NCBI GenBank assembly: GCA_029210625.1
Contig: JARGFU010000002.1
Span: 124,001 to 188,000, forward strand
Origin: Deltaproteobacteria bacterium
GTDB taxonomy: Bacteria > Myxococcota > Myxococcia > SLRQ01
Reading direction: 5' to 3'
Length of the DNA stretch: 64,000 bases
Shown here: positions 1 through 8,280 of the stretch, piece after piece
How the letters are laid out: each line of letters starts with the position of its first letter
How positions within the stretch are numbered: position 1 is the first letter of the stretch
Notes under the pieces: generated by a model
Databases searched by the model: none
Seen by the model: the letters and a program-made list of their open reading frames with translations, nothing else
Told to the model about the DNA's origin: nothing
Made by a program: the position numbers and the translations under genes

Positions 1-2
1 GG

Positions 3-524
3 GAGATCGTCTCGAACCTCCTCACCTTCGCCCGGCAGGGTGACACCCGGATGGAGCCCACCGAGATCAACCCCGTGATCCGCCGGGTGGTCTTCCTGCT
101 CAAGCACATGATGGACCTCGAGGAGGTCGAGCACCGGCTGGAGCTGGACCCCGAGGTGGGGGAGGTGCTGGTCGATCCCTCCCGCTTCGAGCAGGCCCTC
201 CTCGGCCTCTGCGTGAACGCCATCGACGCCATGTCCGGGGGCGGCGTCCTCACCCTGAGCTCGCGGCCCGAGCCGCCCTCGGGGGTGCGCATCGAGATCC
301 GGGACACGGGGGTGGGGATCCCCCAGGGGATCCTCGACCGGATCTTCGAGCCCTTCTTCACCACCAAGGATCACGGCGACGAGCGCGGGCTCGGCCTCGG
401 TCTGGCGGTGGTCTACGGGATCGTCCAGCGCCACGGCGGGACGATCGATGTCGAGAGCTCGGTGGGGCAGGGCACCCGCTTCGTGCTGGTCTTCCCCGGC
501 CGTCCCACCCCCGACCTGGAGTGA
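3..524 (+). CDS. Sensor histidine kinase, C-terminal part (5' end outside window)
   Basis: Autophosphorylating kinase of a two-component system. The reading frame is open from the window edge. The first residues (EIVSNLLTFARQG) look like the helix after the H-box of a dimerisation domain, so the phospho-accepting His lies upstream of the window. The HATPase domain follows, with an N box (NAIDAM), a G1 box (DTGVGIP), an F box (FEPFFTTK) and a G2 box (GLGLGLAVV). An internal ATG at 51 is not the start, because conserved sequence precedes it. A receiver-domain gene begins 3 bases after its stop, so the two are very likely cotranscribed cognate partners. The kinase type (NtrB-like, soluble or membrane) cannot be decided from this fragment. 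Confidence 0.9.
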   Translation, partial: EIVSNLLTFARQGDTRMEPTEINPVIRRVVFLLKHMMDLEEVEHRLELDPEVGEVLVDPSRFEQALLGLCVNAIDAMSGGGVLTLSSRPEPPSGVRIEIRDTGVGIPQGILDRIFEPFFTTKDHGDERGLGLGLAVVYGIVQRHGGTIDVESSVGQGTRFVLVFPGRPTPDLE

Positions 525-527
525 GCC

Positions 528-1811
528 ATGGAAGATCCGATCCGGCTGCTGGTCGTCGATGACGAGGCGCACGTCTGCATCTCCCTGGAGGGCTGGTTCC
601 TGGAGGAGGGCTACGCCGTGAGCACGGCGCGCTCGGGGCTCGAGGGCCTCGAGGTCGCCGCCCGGGAGCAGCCGCAGATCATCCTGGTCGACTTCAAGAT
701 GCCGCAGATGGACGGCCTCACCTTCCTCACCCGCGTCCTGGAGGTGCTGCCGAACGCGACGGTCGTGCTGATGACCGCCTTCGGCTCGGTGGACAGCGCC
801 GTGCAGGCGCTCAAGGAGGGGGCCTACGACTACATCCTCAAGCCCTTCGATCCCGAGCAGCTCTCGCGCCTGGTGGCCAAGGCGGCGGCTCGCTACGCCA
901 CGCCGACCGCGGCGCGTGCGGTGGAGGAGCGCCTCGAGGCCGCCTTGCCCCCGGTGATCGCGGCCGAGGGCGGGGAGATGGCGCAGGTGCTCGAGCAGCT
1001 CGAGCGGGTCGCCGGCTCCCGGGCCTCGATCCTCCTGCGGGGGGAGAGCGGCACCGGCCGGCGGCTGCTGGCCCGGCGGATCCACGCCCACAGCCCCCGG
1101 CGCTTCGGCCCCTTCGTCACCGTGGACTGCTCCTCGGTCTCGGCGACCGACGTCGGCTGTGATCTCTTCGGTGACGGCGAGGGGCGGCAGGGCGGGATGG
1201 AGCTGGCGCGAGAGGGGACCCTCTACCTCGCCTCCCTCGACCGGATGATGCCGCGGATCCAGATCGAGCTCCTGCGCCGCCTCGAGGCGGCGCGGGAGGC
1301 TCCTTCCGAGCTGCGGCTGATCAGCGCCACCGAGGGCGACCTCGAGCTCGAGGTCGCGTCCGGGCGCTTCCGGCGGGATCTCTTCCTGCGGGCGGCCGTC
1401 TTCACCGTGGACCTGCCGCCCCTGCGCGAGCGGCCGGAGGACCTGCCCCTCCTGGCCCGGCACTTCCTCGCCGGGCTCGGAGAGGGGCGCGCCCGGCCCG
1501 TCGAGAGGATCAGCGAGGCCGCCCTCGAGCTCCTGCTCCACCACTCCTGGCCGGGCAACGTCCGAGAGCTGCAGCAGGTCATCGAGGCCGCGGTGCTCCG
1601 CTGCGAGGGCGCCGAGCTGAAGGCCGAGCACCTGCAGCTCGCCGATCCCCTCGCCACCCGGGACCTGCGCCTCGCCACGGCGGAGGCGCGGCACCTGCGC
1701 CGCGTGATGCTGCTCTGCGGGCACGACGTGGATCGGGCCGCGCGGGAGCTGGGGCTGGAGCTGCCCGCGCTGCTCGAGAAGCTTCACCATCACGGCATCG
1801 CGCAGCGGTGA
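528..1811 (+). CDS. NtrC-like response regulator with a degenerate sigma-54 activator domain
   Basis: The receiver domain is intact: acidic pair D11/D12, phospho-acceptor D55 in ILVDFKMP, and K105 in ILKPF. The following region aligns with the sigma-54 AAA+ domain but has lost its working parts. Walker A reads GESGTGRR, with R178 for the invariant Lys. The GAFTGA sigma-54 contact loop near residue 220 is absent (GRQGGM). Walker B reads TLYLASLD, with Ala-Ser in place of Asp-Glu. The late AAA segment (LPPLRERPEDLPLLARHF, WPGNVREL) is preserved. The C-terminus resembles a weak Fis-type HTH. It probably cannot hydrolyse ATP or open sigma-54 promoters, and may act as an antagonist, a scaffold or a simple DNA-binding regulator. 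It overlaps the next gene by 4 bases (GTGA). Confidence 0.88.
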   Translation: MEDPIRLLVVDDEAHVCISLEGWFLEEGYAVSTARSGLEGLEVAAREQPQIILVDFKMPQMDGLTFLTRVLEVLPNATVVLMTAFGSVDSAVQALKEGAYDYILKPFDPEQLSRLVAKAAARYATPTAARAVEERLEAALPPVIAAEGGEMAQVLEQLERVAGSRASILLRGESGTGRRLLARRIHAHSPRRFGPFVTVDCSSVSATDVGCDLFGDGEGRQGGMELAREGTLYLASLDRMMPRIQIELLRRLEAAREAPSELRLISATEGDLELEVASGRFRRDLFLRAAVFTVDLPPLRERPEDLPLLARHFLAGLGEGRARPVERISEAALELLLHHSWPGNVRELQQVIEAAVLRCEGAELKAEHLQLADPLATRDLRLATAEARHLRRVMLLCGHDVDRAARELGLELPALLEKLHHHGIAQR

Positions 1812-2322
1812 GGATCGACCTCACCCTCATCGGGCGCGTTCCCCGGGAGGCCGCCGAGGAGGTGCTCGCGCGCCTGCCGCCCCCCTGGGTGGCGGGCAAG
1901 ATCGTCCCCTCCCGGCTGGTGCCCGACGACTTCCTCGATCCCGGGCGGGGGCAGGTGGACGCCGGCCAGCTCCTCGAGGCCCTCCCTCCCTCGCGGGCGG
2001 GGGTGCTGGTCGCCCTGACCCACCAGGACCTCTTCCTGCCGGTCATGGCCCACGTCTGCGGGCTCGCCCCCCTCGACGGGGCGCGGGCCGTCGTCTCGAT
2101 CGCCCGCCTCGATCCCGGCGCCCGGGAGGGCCGGCGGCGGGAGAAGCTCCTGCGGCGCCGGATGCTGGTCGAGGTCGTCCACGAGGCCGGCCACGCCCGG
2201 GGGCTGGTGCACTGCCCCGTCCCGGCTTGCGCGATGCACGCCTCGCTCACCCCCGAGCTGATGGATCTGAAGAGCCCGCGCTACTGCCCGAGCTGCCTGG
2301 CCGGCCTGCGGCCGGGGGAGCC

Positions 2323-2350
<28 letters not shown>
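1808..2350 (+). CDS. Archaemetzincin-type zinc metallopeptidase (M54 family)
   Basis: A 180-residue predicted zinc aminopeptidase. The family signature HEXXHXXGX3CX4CXM...CXXC is visible as H125-E126-H129-G132, then C136, C141, M143, C160 and C163. The histidines bind the catalytic zinc and the cysteines a structural zinc. The M-to-C spacing is 16 residues against the usual 17. No signal peptide is seen, so it is probably cytoplasmic. The GTG start overlaps the stop of the degenerate NtrC gene, which suggests translational coupling and one operon with the kinase and regulator. The last 28 bases overlap tail-to-tail with the regulator on the other strand. Substrates of bacterial archaemetzincins are poorly known. 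Confidence 0.82.
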
Positions 2351-3651
<1,301 letters not shown>

Positions 3652-3689
3652 GAGGAGACCTCCTCTGCCCCCACCCTAGGAACGCCGCC

Positions 3690-5658
3690 CTAGAAGTCGA
3701 CCACGCCGTTGATGTGGGTGGCCGGATCGTCGGGGAGGAAGCCCGTGAAGGGGTGGCAGCCCGAGCAGTCGGTGCCCGGGACCACCGGGTGGACCCCGCC
3801 GGGGGGCACCGCGTGGCAGGCGCCGCAGACGTCCTGGCTGCCGTCGACCTGGGTCCAGATCGGCGTCGGCACGGTGCCCCCGGGGATCAGGGTCTGGCCG
3901 TGGCAGTAGTTGGAGCAGGTGGCGCCATCCCAGGCGGGGACGGCCCCGTCCGCGTTCGCCAGCGGACCCCAGGTCAGCTCCGCGGGCAGGTCGGTGTCCA
4001 TGTGGCCCGGGTCGCCCTCGGCTGTGGGCAGCACGTGGCAGGCGTCGCAGGGGATGTTCGCCCGCCAGTTGGTGGGGGCGCCGTGGCGCTGGTGCGCGCC
4101 GACCCCGGTCGCGGTGGTGAGGGCGTTGCCGGAGGTGTCCATCGGCGGCGCGATGTTGCTCGGCGAGCCGTGGCAGGTGTTGCACTGGAGCGGCACGCGC
4201 TGCACCACGCCGTCGATGTGCTGGGCCGGCGCCGAGAAGGTGAGGCCGGGAGCGGCGTCCGGGTGGCAGCTCTCGCAGTCGGCCCGCCGCACGTGGGGGA
4301 AGGCGGGGGGCAGGCCGTGGCAGGTGCCGCAGGCAGCCTGGCTGCCGTCGACGGTGGTCCAGGTGGGGGTGGTGAGGCTCCCGCCCGGAAGGAGGGTCTG
4401 GCCGTGGCAGTAGGTCTGGCAGGTCCCACCGCTCCACTGCGCCGCCGCCCCGTCGGCGGTGGCCACCGCGCCCCAGGTGAGCTCGGCCGGCAGCGGCGTG
4501 TCGTCGTGACCCGCCTCGGTCGGCGTCGAGGGCACGAGGTGGCAGTCGGCGCAGACCACCGCCCGGTGCCAGGTGCTGTCCCCCGCGAGGTGGCTCTGGT
4601 GGGCGCCCACCCCGGTGGCGCCGGGCAGGAGGTTGCCCAGGGTGTCGGCGGGGGGCGCGGCGCTTGCCGCCGAGCCGTGGCAGGCCGTGCAGCTGAAGGC
4701 GAGATCGACGACGCCGTCGACGTGGCGTGCGGGATCGTCGGGGATGGTCCCGGTGAAGGGGTGGCAGCCCGAGCAGTCGTCGGACGCCACCGCCGGGTGG
4801 ACGCCGCCGGTGGGGGGCAGGCCGTGGCAGGTGCCGCAGGCGGCCTGCGATCCGTCCACGGTCGACCAGCGCGGGGTCGTGAGGCTGCCTCCGGGGAGGA
4901 GGGTCTGGCCGTGGCAGTAGTTGGTGCAGGTGCCGGCGGAGTGGGTGGGCGTCGCGCCGTCGGCGCCGGGCAGCGCGCCCCAGGTCAGCTCGGCGGGGGG
5001 CAGGGTGTCGGCGTGGCCGGGATCGGAGAGGGCGGCGGGGACCACGTGGCAGTCCGGGCACTGCCCCTGCCGGTGCCAGGGGCTGGCGGCGAGGTGGCTC
5101 TGGTGGGCGCCGAGGTCGGGGGCGGCGTTCAGCGCCGAGCCGTGGCAGGCGTCGCAGGCCAGGGGGAGCAGATCCAGCGCGCCGTCCACGTGCCGGGCCG
5201 GCTCGGTGAAGCCCACGCCGGCGCCCATCGTGGGGTGGCAGCTCTCGCAGTCGCTGCGGGCCGGGTGGGGGAGGGAGGGCGGGACCGCGTGGCAGGTGCC
5301 GCAGGCCGCCTGGCTGCCGTCCACCGTGGTCCAGGTGGGGGTGGTCTCGCTGCCGCCCGCGCTCAGGGTCTGGCCGTGGCAGTAGTTGGAGCAGGCCCCG
5401 GCGGTGTAGCTCGCCGTCGCGCCCTCCGCCTGTGGCAGGGCCCCCCAGGTGAGCTCGGCGGGGAGCAGCGAGTCCATGTGCCCCGGCGCCGCCCCCGCCG
5501 TCCGGCTCGCCACCGTCGCTCCCCCCGTCGGGATCACCGCCGTCGGGGAGGCCGCCGTCCTCGGCGCCCGCGTCGGGCGGGCGCACTTCCTCCTGCCAGC
5601 CCTCGCAGCCTCCGGCCGCGAGGATCAGGCAGGCAGCGAGAGCGAGGGGGAGCAGCAC
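3690..5658 (-). CDS. Multihaem c-type cytochrome-like lipoprotein, apparent single-base frameshift
   Basis: The body (frame from about 5,500 down to 3,690) has about three and a half tandem repeats of 130-150 residues. Each has a CX3CH motif (CSNYCHGQTL), then CGTCH, CESCHP-type, CDACHG-type and CPDCH-type motifs, and an (L/P)PAELTWG segment. I count 4 CX3CH and 14 CXXCH sites, so many covalent haems are possible. The pattern is like the deltaproteobacterial CxxxxCH/CxxCH repeat family. The GTG at 5,658 opens a lipoprotein signal peptide ending near AAGGC and an Asp/Gly-rich linker, but that frame is offset by one base from the repeats. The switch falls in G-rich DNA at about 5,481-5,500. An extracellular electron-transfer role is inference. 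Confidence 0.75.
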
Positions 5659-5690
5659 CTCTCCAACCTACGCGAATCCTCGGGACGGAG

Positions 5691-6332
5691 TCAGTCCCCC
5701 GGGCCGGTGAACCATCCCTCCGGGATCGTGCCGGCGAAGCAGGAGATCGTCCGGGGCTGCCAGGGCGCCGAGACCTTCGCCCGGCGGGGGTTGCCGGGAT
5801 CGCCCTCGGCCAGCCCCTCGGTGGGGGACCAGTGCGGGGCCTCACCGGCGCGCAGGCCGTGGAGCCCGCTCTGCCAGAGGTGGATGACGAAGGTGTGGCC
5901 CGCGGCGCGGCCGCCGAAGAAGTCGGTGAAGGCGCGGGCGAAGTCCTGGCCGGGGAGGGCGCCGAAGGTCTCGCAGGTGCGGAACCACCAGAGGGCGTCC
6001 CCGGTGAGGCGCTCGCGCACCGCCTCGAGGTGCGGGCGCAGGCGGTGCCCCGCCGCGAGGCTGCCGCGATCGAGGAGCTCGCTCCCCACCCGGGCGTCGC
6101 CCCAGCGGCCGTGCCCCCAGAACTGGATCTCGGCGAGGGGCCGCTCCGCTTCGTGGGTCGCCAGGAAGCGCAGGCCCTCCTCCCAGCTCTCGATCCCCCT
6201 CCAGGCGTCGAGGCGGGCGAGGCCACCGTAGAGCCGGCCGCCCGCCGACCAGGTGTGGGAGAGGCCGGGCAGCCCCGGCCGGCCGCGGCAGGTGCGGTCG
6301 AAGATCATCAGGCGCAAGGGGCGAGGCGTCAC
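5691..6332 (-). CDS. Uncharacterised protein with HG...TC pattern (caspase/CHAT-like fold possible)
   Basis: 213 residues, no signal peptide or membrane segment. I do not recognise a named family with certainty. Two spaced motifs, IQFWGHGRWGD (about residues 69-79) and WWFRTCETFG (about 115-124), recall the catalytic His-Gly and Cys segments of caspase-like, CHAT and DUF4347 domains, where a beta strand ends in HG and a later strand ends in C. A late segment (TFVIHLWQSGLHGLRAG) would fit the active-site entrance. This is pattern resemblance only. It is transcribed on the same strand as the downstream multihaem gene, 32 bases away, and divergently from the cupin lipoprotein at 6,391. Confidence 0.7.
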   Translation of the reverse strand: MTPRPLRLMIFDRTCRGRPGLPGLSHTWSAGGRLYGGLARLDAWRGIESWEEGLRFLATHEAERPLAEIQFWGHGRWGDARVGSELLDRGSLAAGHRLRPHLEAVRERLTGDALWWFRTCETFGALPGQDFARAFTDFFGGRAAGHTFVIHLWQSGLHGLRAGEAPHWSPTEGLAEGDPGNPRRAKVSAPWQPRTISCFAGTIPEGWFTGPGD

Positions 6333-6390
6333 CTCTGCCAGGCTACCCCAGCGCTTGCGGGGCCGGGGGCGCGGGCTTTGCGTGAGGCGG

Positions 6391-6888
6391 ATGCGAACCC
6401 CCCCTGCGGTCCTCGTCCTCGCGTCCTCTCTCTCCCTCCTCGCCGGCTGCGCCGCGCCGCAGATCGGGGTGATGCACTTCGCCGAAGGTCAGGTGCAGCA
6501 CGCCATCCACGCCGGGGACATCGCCTGGAAGCCCTGCCCTCCGGGCCTGCCCGAGGGCTGCGGCATGGCCGTCCTCGAGGGCGACCCCCGGGGCGAGGGC
6601 CTCTTCACCGCCCGCTTCCGTGGTGACGGCAGCAACACCGCCGTCGTCCCCGCCCACTGGCACCCCAAGGACGAGCGGGTGACCATCCTCGAGGGCAAGG
6701 CCTACGTCGCCTTCGGCGAGGGCGCCACCCGCGAGGACGCCACCGAGTTCGGCCCCGGCGACTACTACGTGAACAAGCGCCACGCCATCCACACCGTCTG
6801 GATCGACGGCGACTGCGTCCTGCAGATCACCGGCCTCGGCCCCTGGAAGGCCGTGCCCATCAGCCAGCAGGCGCCTCCGACTCCCTAG
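6391..6888 (+). CDS. Cupin-domain lipoprotein
   Basis: 165 residues. The chosen ATG opens a clean lipoprotein signal (MRTPPAVLVLASSLSLLAGC) with lipobox LAGC; upstream in-frame Mets would give a charged, non-signal N-terminus. The mature part carries a cupin_2-like barrel: AHWHPKDERVTILEGKAYVAFGE, then FGPGDYYVNKRHAIHTVW, including the two metal-site His of HWH and the later H of KRHAIH. Related proteins are metal-binding and of uncertain enzymatic role. It converges on the lipoprotein at 6,885-7,514, the stop codons overlapping. Confidence 0.82.
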   Translation: MRTPPAVLVLASSLSLLAGCAAPQIGVMHFAEGQVQHAIHAGDIAWKPCPPGLPEGCGMAVLEGDPRGEGLFTARFRGDGSNTAVVPAHWHPKDERVTILEGKAYVAFGEGATREDATEFGPGDYYVNKRHAIHTVWIDGDCVLQITGLGPWKAVPISQQAPPTP

Positions 6889-7514
6889 GGGGACTCGAAG
6901 CTCTCCACGTCCCGGGTCCACCGCTCGACCGGCCCGGGGGCGGGTGGACCGGGCTGGAGCAGGGGCTCGGCGCTCAAAGGCCGCACCGGCTCCTCCGGCT
7001 CGGGCTCGTCGAAGCAGTGGCCCGGCAGGGGCGCGGCCCCCTCGAGGCTCTCCTCGAGCGGCGCCAGGGCGACCCGGCCGAAGTCCATCCTGTCCCGGTC
7101 GGGAGGAGGCGCGCCAGGGGGCCAGTCGCGGGGATGGTGGGAGCAGACCACCGAGCGCAGCGCGTACGCCGGGTGGTGGAAGCGCAGGGTCTTCATCGGC
7201 GGGAAGTGCTCGGCGATGAGCACGTGCACCCACTGGCGCTCGTAGGTCGGCGGCGTGTCGAAGCGCCCCTCGGCGTCGCTGCGCAGCGCCCGGCCCCCGG
7301 ACCAGGCGGTCTCCTCCACCACGACCCCCTCGATCGGCTCCCCCGAGCGGGCGTCCAGCACGGAGCCATGCAGTCCCATCGAGGTCCGCACCTGCATGGG
7401 GCAGATGCAGCAGCCCGTCGCCGAGACCGCGAGGAGAAGGAGCAGCACCGCGCTGGTCAAGACCCGGATCACCCCCCGAGTCCGCCACGAGCGTGTCTTG
7501 CAGGCAAGCTGCAT
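6885..7514 (-). CDS. Lipoprotein with carboxypeptidase-regulatory-like domain
   Basis: About 209 residues from the ATG at 7,514 (a GTG about 45 bases downstream, just before the hydrophobic stretch, is an alternative start). The signal peptide is VLTSAVLLLLLAVSATGC with lipobox ATGC. The next segment (GLHGSVLDARSGEPIEGVVVEE, SDAEGRFDTP) is the typical beta-sandwich of carboxypeptidase-regulatory or CNA-B-like domains. A Pro/Glu-rich tail follows. It is probably an outer-membrane or periplasmic lipoprotein of unknown role. It is the last chromosomal gene before the mobile element. In the uninserted chromosome its promoter would have lain just downstream of tRNA-Arg. Confidence 0.72.
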   Translation of the reverse strand: MQLACKTRSWRTRGVIRVLTSAVLLLLLAVSATGCCICPMQVRTSMGLHGSVLDARSGEPIEGVVVEETAWSGGRALRSDAEGRFDTPPTYERQWVHVLIAEHFPPMKTLRFHHPAYALRSVVCSHHPRDWPPGAPPPDRDRMDFGRVALAPLEESLEGAAPLPGHCFDEPEPEEPVRPLSAEPLLQPGPPAPGPVERWTRDVESFESP

Positions 7515-7674
7515 GCGCGATTCAGAGGGGCCTGTCGCGCGCCCGGAGGGTTCGACTCCGCACGGCGCGAAGCGCCGCCTACCGGCAGAGGGCGGAGAAG
7601 CCGCCTTTCCATGCGGAGCGAGTCCCGATGCCGAGGGAGATGCCTGGGAACCCGTCGATCCTGGAAGTACATCT

Positions 7675-7721
7675 GCGCGCCCGGAGGGACTCGAACCCCC
7701 GACCCTCGGATCCGAAGTCCG
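7675..7721 (+). repeat. attL: 47-bp direct repeat, displaced tRNA-Arg 3' half
   Basis: Identical to 28,448-28,494. It begins gcgcgcccggaggg and ends ccgaagtccg. It covers the anticodon arm, variable loop, T arm and acceptor 3' strand of tRNA-Arg on the minus strand. This is the original chromosomal 3' half, cut off from its 5' half by integration. The flank beyond it (t at 7,674, c at 7,673) means this ancestral copy reads CAG, not CCA, after the discriminator. Confidence 0.95.
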
Positions 7722-7876
7722 GTTCCAGTGGTGCAACGTCTTGGAATTGCTGTCCTGAGTGTGCCGAACGATGCAGGAGATTGCACGGGAATGCAGGGGG
7801 TTCTGGTGAGCCCCCGGCACAGGCAACCGGCACAGACGGTACCGTGAGGCGGAAGAGCGGGGGAGGGCGCAAGTGA
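7722..7876 (+). other. Alternative integrase 3' end used only in the circular form
   Basis: This looks intergenic in the integrated state (7,515-7,872 contains no gene apart from attL). Joining attR to attL by excision places it directly after integrase codon 394. The frame stays open for 51 codons from 7,721 (GSSGATSWNCC, ending RRKSGGGRK) and stops at TGA 7,874-7,876, overlapping the GTG start of the next gene as GTGA. It also holds the left arm-type repeat. Nothing else is seen in 7,515-7,674. Confidence 0.7.
7815..7835 (+). promoter_or_regulatory. Left arm-type integrase-binding repeat (putative)
   Basis: Two copies of CGGCACAG with 13-bp periodicity (7,815-7,822 and 7,828-7,835), separated by GCAAC. 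The same arrangement, differing at two spacer bases, lies near the other end at 28,369-28,389. Matching repeats flanking the core on both arms are typical of tyrosine-integrase attP sites. Confidence 0.7.
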
Positions 7877-8160
7877 CGAGTGACACGCCAGCCCACACCT
7901 GCCACCGCTGCCAGGCTCCCCTCCCCCTCACCAAGGCGGGACGACCCCGCCAGGGCGCCAGGTTTTGCTGCACGGCCTGCCGCCAGACCCACCACACCAA
8001 GCGCCGTCGCCGAGCCCGTCAGCGCCTGCCAGAGGCCCTGGCCTCCCTCGACGCCAGCCTGCGGGAGGTCAGGGAGCTGCTGGCCGTCCTGGGGCAGCCT
8101 GGCGGTCTGGGGGAGGTGGAGGACGGGAAGACGTCCGGCGAGGGGCCTGTGGAGCGCTAG
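7873..8160 (+). CDS. Small Cys-rich zinc-finger-like protein
   Basis: 95 residues from GTG. A CHRC pair near residue 10 and a CCTAC segment near residue 32 could form one zinc-binding site. A basic stretch (HHTKRRRRARQR) and a predicted amphipathic helix (LASLDASLREVRELLAVL) follow. The start codon overlaps the stop of the extended integrase frame in the circular form, which argues that this is a real gene and part of an int operon before integration. Possible roles are a recombination directionality factor or a regulator. No family is recognised. Confidence 0.65.
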   Translation: MTSDTPAHTCHRCQAPLPLTKAGRPRQGARFCCTACRQTHHTKRRRRARQRLPEALASLDASLREVRELLAVLGQPGGLGEVEDGKTSGEGPVER

Positions 8161-8161
8161 G

Positions 8162-8177
8162 AGGCGTGCTGCACGCC
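8162..8177. repeat. Short inverted repeat after the zinc-finger gene
   Basis: GGCGTGC and GCACGCC separated by one base, just past the stop of the 7,873 gene. No T-tract follows, so terminator function is uncertain. It lies between convergent genes. Confidence 0.35.
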
Positions 8178-8280
8178 TTCGGAGCCCGGTTGGCTGTCGG
8201 CGGTCCACCAACAGGACCTGGACGGTAGACGGAGGGTAGACGACCTCAGGGCTCCAGCAGAAGAAGTTGCTCCCCTACCA

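Noticed and set aside
3690-5400. Regular repeats as a CRISPR array
   Set aside because: They are coding repeats of unequal length in one protein frame; no short direct repeats with unique spacers and no cas genes.
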